Of a DNA stretch of 35,413 nucleotides, positions 9,793 through 19,209 are shown in pieces. The translations under genes and the position numbers were made by a program. The DNA comes from a bacterium. Lineage in GTDB: Bacteria; Ratteibacteria; UBA8468; B48-G9; DTJG01. Each line of letters opens with the position of its first letter. Position 1 is the stretch's first letter. The DNA lies in the NCBI GenBank assembly GCA_026418655.1, contig JAOAAW010000008.1:1-35413 (forward strand), written 5' to 3'. The notes under the pieces were generated by a model. That model did no database searches. It was not told where the DNA came from and saw only the letters and a program-made list of their open reading frames with translations.

Positions 9793-10814
9793 GCAAAAAC
9801 TTCTTACAGGTAGTTTTGTTTGGCGATTCAATGTCATGGTCACCGGGTGTTGCTATGGGAGAAAGATACGCTGATTTCATTGAAGAAAAACTCAGTAATA
9901 AGTTTGGCGAAAACTGGATTGTTGATGTTGCTGCCTGTGGAGATGGCGGGAATACTGCCCAGGAAGGATTCGGACGACTCGAAAGAGATTGTATTTCATA
10001 CCAGCCACATATTGTTGTGCTGAGCTTTGGTGCAAATGACTCAATCAGAGCACCTGATAGGGAACAGTTTAAAACATTCTATAGAAAAATAATAAACGAA
10101 ATCAAACAAAATGCCACAAAACATATAATTCTTGAAACCATACCAACACTTGACCAGAACAGGCACAGCCAAAAAGATAATCCGAAGGCACTCTTTTATG
10201 GCGGGCTGGAAAACTATCTTGAGTTTTTCAGCCATTCTTTCATAAGGGAAGTTGCAAAAAACGAGGACCTGATTCTGTACGATAGATTTAAAATTTACCA
10301 TCAAGAAATTGAGAAAAATCCTTCCTTGAGAGAAAAATTAATTCAAAAAGATGGAGTGCACCTTACCAAAGAAGGAAATGAATTTTTTGCACAGCATCTG
10401 ATAAAACTGATTATTGAAATGGCACCACAAATTTATCAGATATCACACAATCCGCAGGTGTGGTTAGAAAATGCCAAACTCAACCCTGTTTATATTGAAT
10501 GCTGCAATCAAATTGAAAAAGGTGACTTAAAACAATATCTTAGTGAAGCACCTTCCCTGAAAAGACTGATGCTTCAAAAAGCACGTTCCTTTTCAAAAAG
10601 AGCGCGAGCCTTATCTAATGAAAAATATGTTCAGGATAAAGCCCTTAATATTGAATATCTGGCGTCCATCTTTGCGACAATTGAAAAAATTGTCAATACC
10701 GAAGATCCTGAAATAAAAGAAAAAAGCAAAGAATGGGCGATTTCTTATTTGAAACAGCTGCCAGAAAATAGAAATTTACAAAAGCTTAAAATTAAAAATC
10801 TTCTCAATTTTTAA
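9789..10814 (+). CDS. SGNH/GDSL hydrolase
   Basis: VVLFGDSMSW, GANDS, DGVHLTKEG blocks; ATGA overlap with upstream gene. Confidence 0.85.
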   Translation: MSKNFLQVVLFGDSMSWSPGVAMGERYADFIEEKLSNKFGENWIVDVAACGDGGNTAQEGFGRLERDCISYQPHIVVLSFGANDSIRAPDREQFKTFYRKIINEIKQNATKHIILETIPTLDQNRHSQKDNPKALFYGGLENYLEFFSHSFIREVAKNEDLILYDRFKIYHQEIEKNPSLREKLIQKDGVHLTKEGNEFFAQHLIKLIIEMAPQIYQISHNPQVWLENAKLNPVYIECCNQIEKGDLKQYLSEAPSLKRLMLQKARSFSKRARALSNEKYVQDKALNIEYLASIFATIEKIVNTEDPEIKEKSKEWAISYLKQLPENRNLQKLKIKNLLNF

Positions 10815-10822
10815 AAATACTA

Positions 10823-10851
10823 TTGACAAAAATACAGTAGCTCAGTATTAT
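10823..10851 (+). promoter_or_regulatory. sigma70-type promoter TTGACA-N17-TATTAT; predicted TSS coincides with ATG 10858
   Basis: TTGACA 10823-10828, TATTAT 10846-10851, 17-bp spacer. Confidence 0.75.
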
Positions 10852-10857
10852 AAAGAT

Positions 10858-11562
10858 ATGAAAAAGGTAAACCAATTTTATAAAGGTCTGTCTCAAAAAA
10901 ACAAAATTATTTTCTGGATTTGTGTAGCAATAATTGTATTATCTTTTTTTGTCATAGGTAGAACTATCTACAGAGCAACAGTTAGCAAAAATCCCACACT
11001 TGAAAACTATGCAAAACAGATTCGCAGTAAAGACCCATCTCAAAGAGAAGCAGGTGTTTATACGATAGGATTGTACAGGGTAAATGAAATGGTTGATACA
11101 CTTGAAAATATAATCAAACAGGACCCTGAAATTAAAGTAAAAAGGGTTGCTGCGTGGTCCCTTGGAAGAATTGATATAAATAGACTGGTGAGATTTCTTG
11201 ATTCACAGGATAAAGGAATCAAAGAAATTGCCATGGATGCACTAATCAAACTGGACAAGAATAACGTCTCATATTTGATGGAAAGATTTGGAAATGAAGA
11301 TTTAGAAACAAAGAAAAAAATCATAGACATTGTGGACTCACTTAAAAAACCAGAGTTTAATGATAAACTCTTGGAAATTGCTGAAAATCAGAAGGAAGAT
11401 ATGCAGATACGAATCGCATCTCTTGATGTACTGAAAAAAACAGGAACAATGGAACTTGAGGGAAGACTGAACGCAATCTTTTACAATGACCCTGAAATCC
11501 AGATGAAAGAAGCAGCGAAACAGACCCTTGAGTTTATTAAAAACAAGGAGAAGAAAAAATGA
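10858..11562 (+). CDS. Membrane-anchored HEAT-repeat protein
   Basis: N-terminal TM helix IIFWICVAIIVLSFFVIG; helical HEAT-like repeats (VKRVAAWSLGRI, IKEIAMDALIKL, QIRIASLDVLKK). Confidence 0.75.
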   Translation: MKKVNQFYKGLSQKNKIIFWICVAIIVLSFFVIGRTIYRATVSKNPTLENYAKQIRSKDPSQREAGVYTIGLYRVNEMVDTLENIIKQDPEIKVKRVAAWSLGRIDINRLVRFLDSQDKGIKEIAMDALIKLDKNNVSYLMERFGNEDLETKKKIIDIVDSLKKPEFNDKLLEIAENQKEDMQIRIASLDVLKKTGTMELEGRLNAIFYNDPEIQMKEAAKQTLEFIKNKEKKK

Positions 11563-12236
11563 AAAGAGCATTCACTCTTATTGAGTTGTTGGTGGTAATA
11601 GCGATAATAAGTATGCTTGCCGGTCAGGTGATGCCATCTTTATCAACAGCTAGAGAAAAAGGAAGACAGGCAAACTGTATTAACAATTTTCATCAGATTG
11701 GTATTGCTGTGGAAATTTATTATCAGGACTGGGATGACTATCCAACATGGTTGTCAACAATGGTACCTTCCTATCTTCAAACAGACAAGATTTTTATATG
11801 CCTGACAGACAGATACCGAGGAGTTTCAGGTCATGGAAACCCACAATTTCCTGGTGGGAACGACATTCCACCCAACCAGATACCCGGATACACGCCACCC
11901 TATGAACCAGAATTTGCCTATAGAAATCCAAATGTTACAGCCTGCAGTTATATTTATGAATTCAGCCCTTGTGTATGCGAGTGGTTTATGCAGGGTTATG
12001 CAAGTGGAACATATACAGATACAGACCTGAATCAGGCAGACACAAACAGAGATGGAAAGGTTTCCTGGAAAGAAGCAAAAATGTGGCAGGCAACCTATCA
12101 AGGATTATCTGATAAAGTTCCCATTGTAAGATGTTTCTGGCATCATTATAATTACAAGCAAAAAGTATTAAATCTTGCGTACAAAGATTATCACGTTTTC
12201 ACAAGCCGCATGTACTGGGAAAATTCTTCTGACTGA
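11559..12236 (+). CDS. Prepilin-type N-terminal cleavage/methylation protein (pseudopilin) with EF-hand-like loop
   Basis: [52 protein letters not shown] loop; ATGA overlap with HEAT gene. Confidence 0.92.
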   Translation: MKRAFTLIELLVVIAIISMLAGQVMPSLSTAREKGRQANCINNFHQIGIAVEIYYQDWDDYPTWLSTMVPSYLQTDKIFICLTDRYRGVSGHGNPQFPGGNDIPPNQIPGYTPPYEPEFAYRNPNVTACSYIYEFSPCVCEWFMQGYASGTYTDTDLNQADTNRDGKVSWKEAKMWQATYQGLSDKVPIVRCFWHHYNYKQKVLNLAYKDYHVFTSRMYWENSSD

Positions 12237-12237
12237 A

Positions 12238-13887
12238 TTATTTAAATTTTTTTATTGATTCTTTTGACAGCATTATATCAGGACTGAACAGACTGTTCCA
12301 CCACAGAGAAAAAGAGTGTCTATCTCCGACCCATCTCAGATAGTATTTCTGTAATGGTGCTTTAAGTTTCTTGATTTCTTTTTCTGTTTCTGATAATCTT
12401 TTCTTCATATTATGTTTTAGGGGCATTGGCATCTCGTCTCTCGTTGAAAACCACCACCTTGCTTCATCAATAACGCTCCTGATTTTAGACTGCAGGTATT
12501 CTGCTTGTAAACATAGTTTAAGCCCTTCCCCAAAACAACCCGAAACTTTCTCTTTTTCCAGTATATCAAGAAGTTTTTCAAGTGTGGTCGTTTTATCACG
12601 AGAGGGTGAAGAAATAATCCAGCAAATATCATCAAGTGACCAGCAATTTCCATAAGATTCTGGCATATCAAGTTCATAAGCAATTTCATGTGAACATTTT
12701 CTAAAATCTTCAAGACTCGTCTTTCCGCTATAAGAAATCCTTGCAAATTGCACAAGGTTATATAGGACAGTTGTCCAGGGAGCGTTTATTGGTGCAAAAG
12801 AATGTCCTCTTGCCCAGAGAGTCGCCACTATACCCTTACCATTTCTTGATATGAGACAATCACACATTCCGGCAGGATTAAGAACACCCCTTACATAATT
12901 TGCATGAAATTGCATATCAGCACTCATATAAAGACCACACGCTCCCCATAAATTGCCTTTCATAGCAGATAGCATTCTGAGCTGGGCATAGCTCAATGGA
13001 TATCCGGTATCACAATCAACTCCTATCTTTTCTATTTCCTCTCTTGTAAGGTCTTCAAAAAATTGCCCTGCGCTTACAAAACAAGAAATTAATTCTGGCT
13101 CTGTGTATCTATTGAAAAATTGTTTTTTTGAAGGTCTGAATCCCTTATATATGACAAACTTTGAGGTCTTGCCTGTGGAATGATAATCCCAGGGAAGCAG
13201 GATTACCTGAGGATTAATTTTCTCAAAAAGATCCATCCTGCCAGTGCCAATAATCATATCTGCCCATAGCACGGGAATTTTGCCATGCCTTAAAACCTGC
13301 TTCCATACAAACTGCGCATGTTCAAGATATAACCCAATTTTCCCACCAAGCCTTTTAGCTCTCTTAGAGCATTCTTTGCAGAAACCTAGCTGATGAGTTT
13401 CGTCCTGCCCGACATGAATATACCTGCACTCTGGATGCAACTGGCAGATATAATCAATTATCTCCTCAACATATTTTTTCACTGTTTTTTTTGAAGGACA
13501 CAATTGAGAAGGGTATTCTGGATTTTCAAACAGGTTTTCTGCTCCTTTTAATCTTGAAAGATACTCAACGTGTCCAAAAGTTTGAACAAGGGGTATCCAT
13601 TCTATACCTAGTGATTTTGCCTTTTGAGTCAAAAATTTAACCTGTGATTCTGTATAACGGTCGTAAGACGGAAACTGTTCAGAAAGCGGAAGAAAGGGAA
13701 TTCTGTGTTCATATTCAACAAGTACTCCATTGATTCCCCATCTTGCAAGTTGTTCAAGAAGCGAGGAAAGAACCTCAAAAGGAATTTTAGGACCTTTAAG
13801 GTCAATATGAAAAAACCTATTTTTTATGGCAGGTTGTGAAGTTTCTGTAATCCATGAAGGCATTTTATTCTTTCTGCTGAATATCAT
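12238..13887 (-). CDS. GH20-like beta-N-acetylhexosaminidase family protein
   Basis: TFGHVEYL, YIHVGQDETHQLG catalytic Asp-Glu context, TIM-barrel pattern. Confidence 0.78.
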   Translation of the reverse strand: MIFSRKNKMPSWITETSQPAIKNRFFHIDLKGPKIPFEVLSSLLEQLARWGINGVLVEYEHRIPFLPLSEQFPSYDRYTESQVKFLTQKAKSLGIEWIPLVQTFGHVEYLSRLKGAENLFENPEYPSQLCPSKKTVKKYVEEIIDYICQLHPECRYIHVGQDETHQLGFCKECSKRAKRLGGKIGLYLEHAQFVWKQVLRHGKIPVLWADMIIGTGRMDLFEKINPQVILLPWDYHSTGKTSKFVIYKGFRPSKKQFFNRYTEPELISCFVSAGQFFEDLTREEIEKIGVDCDTGYPLSYAQLRMLSAMKGNLWGACGLYMSADMQFHANYVRGVLNPAGMCDCLISRNGKGIVATLWARGHSFAPINAPWTTVLYNLVQFARISYSGKTSLEDFRKCSHEIAYELDMPESYGNCWSLDDICWIISSPSRDKTTTLEKLLDILEKEKVSGCFGEGLKLCLQAEYLQSKIRSVIDEARWWFSTRDEMPMPLKHNMKKRLSETEKEIKKLKAPLQKYYLRWVGDRHSFSLWWNSLFSPDIMLSKESIKKFK

Positions 13888-13896
13888 TTATCCCCC

Positions 13897-14556
13897 TTAA
13901 AAAGGAAACCAGGAGAGAATTTCATTGACTATAAGTAAATGACCCTGTTTGGATGGATGATTGCTCCATGAAAGCAATATTTCAAGTGCCATGCCAGATG
14001 ATACAGCCCTTTCAAATGCAGCGAAACTGTCGGCAAGGCCCACTTCTTCTTCAAAGGCAATTTTCCTGATAAGAGAAGTACGCTGCTTCAAAAGTTTACT
14101 GTCCTGGTTCAATCCATCAGTAACTGAAACATCCCAGGAAGGTGTGAGAAGAATAACAGGAATACTCTTTTCTTTTGACACTCTTATCATCTTTTTCCAC
14201 GCTTCACAAACCACATTCTCGTCCAGTTTTCTATCATTTAATCCATAATCAATCAGCACAAGTTCTGGATTGTGATTAAGTACTTCGGTTGAAAACCTTT
14301 TTGCTCCTGAAACTGAATTTTCGCCACCAATTGCAGTAACTATTACATTTATTACAGCAAAGGGAAATCTTTCTTTGAGTTTTTTATGAAGTAAATGAGG
14401 GTATGCATTAAATGTATCCACATATGGAGTTGCAAAATATCCAGCAGGGACACTGTGTCCGTGGCATACAATATTGATGGTTTTATTATCCGGCCATTGT
14501 TTTTTCAACTTTTCCACAAGTCCAACAAGATATTTCTTTCTATCTGGTAGCGCCAT
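13897..14556 (-). CDS. SGNH hydrolase-like protein with atypical GHS block I
   Basis: IVCHGHSVPAGY, AIGGENS, IDYGLNDRK, WSNHPSKQGH. Confidence 0.75.
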   Translation of the reverse strand: MALPDRKKYLVGLVEKLKKQWPDNKTINIVCHGHSVPAGYFATPYVDTFNAYPHLLHKKLKERFPFAVINVIVTAIGGENSVSGAKRFSTEVLNHNPELVLIDYGLNDRKLDENVVCEAWKKMIRVSKEKSIPVILLTPSWDVSVTDGLNQDSKLLKQRTSLIRKIAFEEEVGLADSFAAFERAVSSGMALEILLSWSNHPSKQGHLLIVNEILSWFPF

Positions 14557-15955
14557 TTTTCACAAGTATCTTCATTTCAAAAGGGTTTAAATCCCACACA
14601 GACTGAATTTTGCCGGTTTCAATATCCTTCCATGGTTCTTTTAAAACAAGTACATCCTTTTCATTAAAATAATTGGCAACAACCAGATAAAAATTGTCAT
14701 TGACATACGCTGTTAACACTAAATTTGGCCATTTTCTTCCTGCCACAATATTTTCATCCTTTATATCAATAAAGACATGGGTTGCCGGCTTTGTCATTTC
14801 TTTATAGAATTCAAAATAATGAAAGAAGTTTTCAAGGGTTTCTCGCCTGCCTGGAACAGAGTCCCACTGAGAATAAACTGGAAAATCCTCTGGATTTTTG
14901 CTGTAATGTTGCTTGATTATTTCTGGATGAGGAACAGCTAAACTTCCCTTTTTATATTCAAGTTTTGTGCCTTCATACATCTTGCCTTTTATAGGCCTTC
15001 CATGATAAAGAACAGGAAACTGAAGATAGGGTATTGTGAGAGCATAAAGTTTGTTCTGGTCTTCAACAGGAACAACACGCCAGTCAGGAATATAAAACAC
15101 AAATTCTGGAAGATTTCTAACTGTCTTTCTCATAAGGTTCATATCCCTTATTCCTTCGCCAACATAAAGGTAGTCCCAGCATTTAAATTGTGGTGGTGAG
15201 GAAATGTCTGGATTGCAATACTCCCACGCATGCAGAGTAAAAATACCCCTATATCTTTTAACAATTGTATAAATTTCCTGAATCAGGTCTTCAAATGCTC
15301 CATGTACAGACGATGATTCTTCAAATGCATCAATATGTCCTTGTTTCCCATCAGGAGGATCAAGAAATGCAAGCGGATCATAGCCAACATCGTTATAAAG
15401 TCCATCTATTTCATATTTCTCAAATAATCTCTCTATGTTATTCAACAAAAACACCCGCCAGTCAGGACTTCGGGGAGAACAAAGAGCATAGTTGAAATAA
15501 CCTTCTTCAAGGGCGATTACCCTGCCTTTATAATAAGATTGCCATTCTGGCTTAAAATTCTTACTTCTTCTGTCATAATATCCGCTTGAAATATATGGTA
15601 TAAATTTCAAGCCATACTGATGTGCCAGTTTAATCATTTTTTTAAAACCTTCCTCATTATTCGGCGTGAACTTGTCACCTCCAAAAATTTCAAGAGCATC
15701 GTTCCATTCTTCATGAATTTTTAACAATCCAATTCCTTTTTCCTTATAAAGCCTGAAGTTTTCTTCTTCCTGATGGTCAGGCATAGGACACCTTTCTGCT
15801 GGGTATTCTCCCCAGTTGTACCACACATGTCCTGGAATGTAGTCAATTAAAACTGTATGACGCTCACATCTCCTTATTAGGTATCTTGCATCCTTGAGAT
15901 TTTCCAGCCTTTTTCTTTCTATTGTAAAATCCCACAGTTTAAATAACGCTTTCAA
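14540..15955 (-). CDS. Putative TIM-barrel glycoside hydrolase-like protein
   Basis: YEIDGLYNDVGYDP, LKFIPYISSGYYD pattern; TTG start at 15955 with SD AGGAGG. Confidence 0.55.
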   Translation of the reverse strand: MKALFKLWDFTIERKRLENLKDARYLIRRCERHTVLIDYIPGHVWYNWGEYPAERCPMPDHQEEENFRLYKEKGIGLLKIHEEWNDALEIFGGDKFTPNNEEGFKKMIKLAHQYGLKFIPYISSGYYDRRSKNFKPEWQSYYKGRVIALEEGYFNYALCSPRSPDWRVFLLNNIERLFEKYEIDGLYNDVGYDPLAFLDPPDGKQGHIDAFEESSSVHGAFEDLIQEIYTIVKRYRGIFTLHAWEYCNPDISSPPQFKCWDYLYVGEGIRDMNLMRKTVRNLPEFVFYIPDWRVVPVEDQNKLYALTIPYLQFPVLYHGRPIKGKMYEGTKLEYKKGSLAVPHPEIIKQHYSKNPEDFPVYSQWDSVPGRRETLENFFHYFEFYKEMTKPATHVFIDIKDENIVAGRKWPNLVLTAYVNDNFYLVVANYFNEKDVLVLKEPWKDIETGKIQSVWDLNPFEMKILVKNGATR

Positions 15956-15963
15956 TTAACCTC

Positions 15964-16977
15964 CTAAAGTTTTAACGCTTCATCTATCATTGCATACAAA
16001 TTCTCAGGTGGCACATCAGCCTGTATTGTAATTCCTGGTTCAAGAATATATCCTCCACCTTTACCCATTATTTCTTTCAGCCTTTTCACTTCTTCTCGGA
16101 CATCTTCAGGTTTTCCTTTGACAAGAGTATTCTGAGTGCTTATGCCGCCACAAAAACATAATTCCAATCCGAATTCTTTTTTCAAATAGAAGATGTCCAT
16201 TGCTTCTGGCTGGATTGGGTGAAGAATATCCAGCCCTATTTCAATCAAATCAGGTATAACGGGCAAAATATTACCACACGAATGATGAAAGACCTTTCTC
16301 CTGTTTTTCTTTGCAAAACCATAGATCTCTTTGAGAAGTGGTCGTACAAACTTACGCCACAGTTCAGGTGAAATCAACATCCCTTTTTGGGTTCCATAAT
16401 CATCACTCACAGCTATTGCTTCAAATTCAAATCTATCAAAGAGAATTTCCATTGTGCCCAGTATGTAGTCAGTTATACCTCTCAACAAATCCATCACAAA
16501 ATCAGGATACAACACAGTATCAAGAAGCAGATTTTCCATACCCCTCATGAATGTTGCCCTTTCCCATAAATCTCCAACCCAGATAATTCTGTAATGATCT
16601 TTTTGTTTTTCGCACCAGTTTCCAATATCTTCAAATCTATAAGGAAGCCCGGGCTGGGGAAATCTATATCCAGAAAGAGACGGTTCTTTCAGCACAGGAC
16701 CAATAGGTGCTCCCCTGTCTATTGCGCTTGTGGACCAGACAACGCCATATTCATCAGTTGCGGTTTCTCCGAAAACTTCTGGATCCGCATAAAGTGGTTT
16801 TATTGATTTCGGAGATACCATTCGTATAGGAAATGAAAGGGCATCAGATATTGGACTTCCATATTTTTCTTCTGCAACCTTCAATGACACAGGTGAGAAC
16901 ATAAAATTGTAGGGAACAGGCATTTCCCTGTGATTTACCACTGCTTCAATCCATTTTTTATCATCAGATGGCCTCAT
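15964..16977 (-). CDS. Uroporphyrinogen decarboxylase (URO-D) superfamily protein, MtaA-like
   Basis: VFHHSCGNILPVIPDLIEIGLDILHPIQPEA and FCGGISTQNTLVKGKPEDV motifs. Confidence 0.85.
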   Translation of the reverse strand: MRPSDDKKWIEAVVNHREMPVPYNFMFSPVSLKVAEEKYGSPISDALSFPIRMVSPKSIKPLYADPEVFGETATDEYGVVWSTSAIDRGAPIGPVLKEPSLSGYRFPQPGLPYRFEDIGNWCEKQKDHYRIIWVGDLWERATFMRGMENLLLDTVLYPDFVMDLLRGITDYILGTMEILFDRFEFEAIAVSDDYGTQKGMLISPELWRKFVRPLLKEIYGFAKKNRRKVFHHSCGNILPVIPDLIEIGLDILHPIQPEAMDIFYLKKEFGLELCFCGGISTQNTLVKGKPEDVREEVKRLKEIMGKGGGYILEPGITIQADVPPENLYAMIDEALKL

Positions 16978-16986
16978 GATTTTATT

Positions 16987-17014
16987 AGAATAACATATAA
17001 TTTCTTATTTTCAA
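16987..17014 (-). promoter_or_regulatory. Putative promoter TTGAAA (17009-17014) N16 TATTCT (16987-16992); predicted TSS about 16980
   Basis: Hexamer match and spacing only. Confidence 0.4.
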
Positions 17015-17037
17015 TACTTACTGCGTTTCATATTCTG

Positions 17038-17046
17038 TGATAATAT
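17038..17046 (+). promoter_or_regulatory. Putative extended -10 TGATAATAT; predicted TSS about 17053
   Basis: TGn-TAATAT, weak or no -35. Confidence 0.35.
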
Positions 17047-17055
17047 AAACTTACA

Positions 17056-17826
17056 ATGAAAGAAAACAGACTCGCAAAATTAATACAGAGAAAAACACCT
17101 TCCCTGGGAGGATGGATTTGTCTTGGAGATCCTGGAGTGGCAATAATTATGGCTCATGCAGGTTATGATTGGCTTTTGATTGATAATGAACACCACCCCT
17201 TCACTGAAACTCAGATACAATCAATAATCTATGCCCTCAGAGATACTGATGTTACACCGATAGTCCGAGTCAGGGGTAATGACCCTTCACACATAAAATG
17301 GGTACTTGATGCCGGAGCAGGCGGGGTAATGGTGCCGATGATTGAATGTGCAGATGATGTTAGGAAAGCGATTTCATACTCAAAATATCCACCCCTTGGA
17401 AATCGCGGTTATAGCCCTGTTCGAGCAACTGACTTCTGGACATTTAAACAGGAATACGAAGAAAAGGCAAACAAAGAAATACTGTTGATCTGCCAGATAG
17501 AACAACAATCAGCAGTAAATGAAATTGAAGAAATCGTACAACTTCCAGTGGATGCAATATGGATAGGATATGCAGATTTATCTTTTTCGATAGGATACAA
17601 AGGTAACTTTAAACATCCAGAAATCCAAAAGATTATTGAAAAAGTTATTAGTGTGGCAAATAATTATAAAAAACCATGGGGAATGCCTGCTGCAACACCT
17701 GAGGATTTTGCAATGAGAACAAAACAAGGTGCGCTACTGATGACTTCAGGCTCTGACATTTCTTTTCTTATTTCAGGTGCGTCAGACAGAGTAAAACAAT
17801 GTAGAAAAGCAATTGAAAAGCAATAA
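17056..17826 (+). CDS. HpcH/HpaI family aldolase (2-dehydro-3-deoxyglucarate aldolase-like)
   Basis: DWLLIDNEHHPF, GAGGVMVPMIECADDVRKA, RGYSPVRA, IWIGYADLSFSIG. Confidence 0.9.
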   Translation: MKENRLAKLIQRKTPSLGGWICLGDPGVAIIMAHAGYDWLLIDNEHHPFTETQIQSIIYALRDTDVTPIVRVRGNDPSHIKWVLDAGAGGVMVPMIECADDVRKAISYSKYPPLGNRGYSPVRATDFWTFKQEYEEKANKEILLICQIEQQSAVNEIEEIVQLPVDAIWIGYADLSFSIGYKGNFKHPEIQKIIEKVISVANNYKKPWGMPAATPEDFAMRTKQGALLMTSGSDISFLISGASDRVKQCRKAIEKQ

Positions 17827-17830
17827 TTAT

Positions 17831-18364
17831 CTATGCTTTTGCCTGCCCCTGATTGATCCTTTTTGCTGTCTTGATAGCATCTTTTATTGCTGTCCCTGCA
17901 CCTACTATCATTAGAATAAGCCCAATCAATGTCATTGAAACATATTTTTTGGGAATGTATCTGGAAACAGATTCTTCCTGTTTTTTTTCTTCAGCCTGAA
18001 CTTTCTGGTCCTTTTCAACCTCTTCAACAACAACACCTTCTTCGGTAAGAGGAACTGCTTCTTCCGAGGATATTCCTGCACCTTCAGAAATCATACCTAC
18101 TTGATGGCCTCCAGCAAACGCACGCACTTCCTTTATTGTTCCTATAAGCCCCCATAAAAAAAGTACCAATCCCACAACAACTATTAGAAAGAATAATGCG
18201 CCTTTACCGAACTGTCCGTTATAAACCTGACCGAGTCCCGGACATAATGTTGAAAGAACCGCTGCTGCACCTGACGATTTTTGCTCATATTTCCTTCTCA
18301 CAGAAGCCCTTATTTCTTCTTCTTCAATAATCCTTGCTTTTTCCTCTTCGTTCAGGATGCCCAT
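17831..18364 (-). CDS. TM2-domain-like membrane protein with acidic/glutamate-rich linker
   Basis: AAVLSTLCPGLGQVYNGQFGKGALFFLIVVVGLVLFLWG; further C-terminal TM helix. Confidence 0.6.
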   Translation of the reverse strand: MGILNEEEKARIIEEEEIRASVRRKYEQKSSGAAAVLSTLCPGLGQVYNGQFGKGALFFLIVVVGLVLFLWGLIGTIKEVRAFAGGHQVGMISEGAGISSEEAVPLTEEGVVVEEVEKDQKVQAEEKKQEESVSRYIPKKYVSMTLIGLILMIVGAGTAIKDAIKTAKRINQGQAKA

Positions 18365-18391
18365 AATTACCTCCTGAATAATCGAAAAATA

Positions 18392-19177
18392 TTATTCATA
18401 AACCCATTTCACGGTCTTTATCTCGTCAAAAATTTCCTGTAGAATTTTGAAATTCTTTGATATCGGCATTGTAATGAAAAAAACCTCTACAAAATTTCCT
18501 TTTCTCAATTGTTTCTTCTGCGGAACAGAATTTATGAAAATAAAATCTTCTCCCCTTGCAAGGATTCCAGCACAAATGAGACCTGCACCGTATCCTTTGC
18601 CATCATGTGCATAAAGCCAATCCTTGACTCCTATCTTGTTGCTCTGGGTGCTCTTTAATGGTCCCATTTTAAAATTGAGAATTTTCCCACCTTCAGGATA
18701 CGCAAAGTATTTGAATTTGTTCGCATCAGAACTGCCTTCCATTCCCCAGTTTATACCACAAACATGAGTACCTTCACCAAGATATGTAAATCTTGAATCC
18801 ACGGCAAGAAATGGATAATCTTTCCTTATTTCCAGAAACATTACATGCAGATAATCATTATCAATCACATTTTTTTGATTTTCCATCAGAAAAACCGCTT
18901 TCACAACCTTTCTATCAGGCTTATCCACAATCAATTTTGCTTCTTTGAGTTTTTTCATTGTAAGGTCTTTGTCTGCAGTAAAATCTTTGGCAGCAAAATA
19001 CATTATGTATCCTGCTGAATGAATGCCATCTGCTGAGACTGCATATAATGCACCTTCTGTTGCAATCAACACATCATCCTGTCTTGTTTCAATATAAAGA
19101 TCTCGTGCATATAAACCAGACGACACAAAGAATAGGAATAAACACAACGATCTTATGCCTCCGCATATTTTTTTCAT
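18392..19177 (-). CDS. Secreted protein of unknown function
   Basis: Signal peptide MKKICGGIRSLCLFLFFVSSGLYA; ATG 19177 preceded by AAAAGGGGTGAAT, preferred over GTG 19183. Confidence 0.7.
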   Translation of the reverse strand: MKKICGGIRSLCLFLFFVSSGLYARDLYIETRQDDVLIATEGALYAVSADGIHSAGYIMYFAAKDFTADKDLTMKKLKEAKLIVDKPDRKVVKAVFLMENQKNVIDNDYLHVMFLEIRKDYPFLAVDSRFTYLGEGTHVCGINWGMEGSSDANKFKYFAYPEGGKILNFKMGPLKSTQSNKIGVKDWLYAHDGKGYGAGLICAGILARGEDFIFINSVPQKKQLRKGNFVEVFFITMPISKNFKILQEIFDEIKTVKWVYE

Positions 19178-19209
19178 ATTCACCCCTTTTTATCAAGTTA
19201 AATTATACC

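Noticed and set aside
12417-12755. 112-aa minus-strand ORF
   Set aside because: Out-of-frame within GH20-like gene, no homology signal
18001-18120. Low-complexity Glu-rich segment as a possible repeat element
   Set aside because: Explained by the acidic linker of the TM2-like protein
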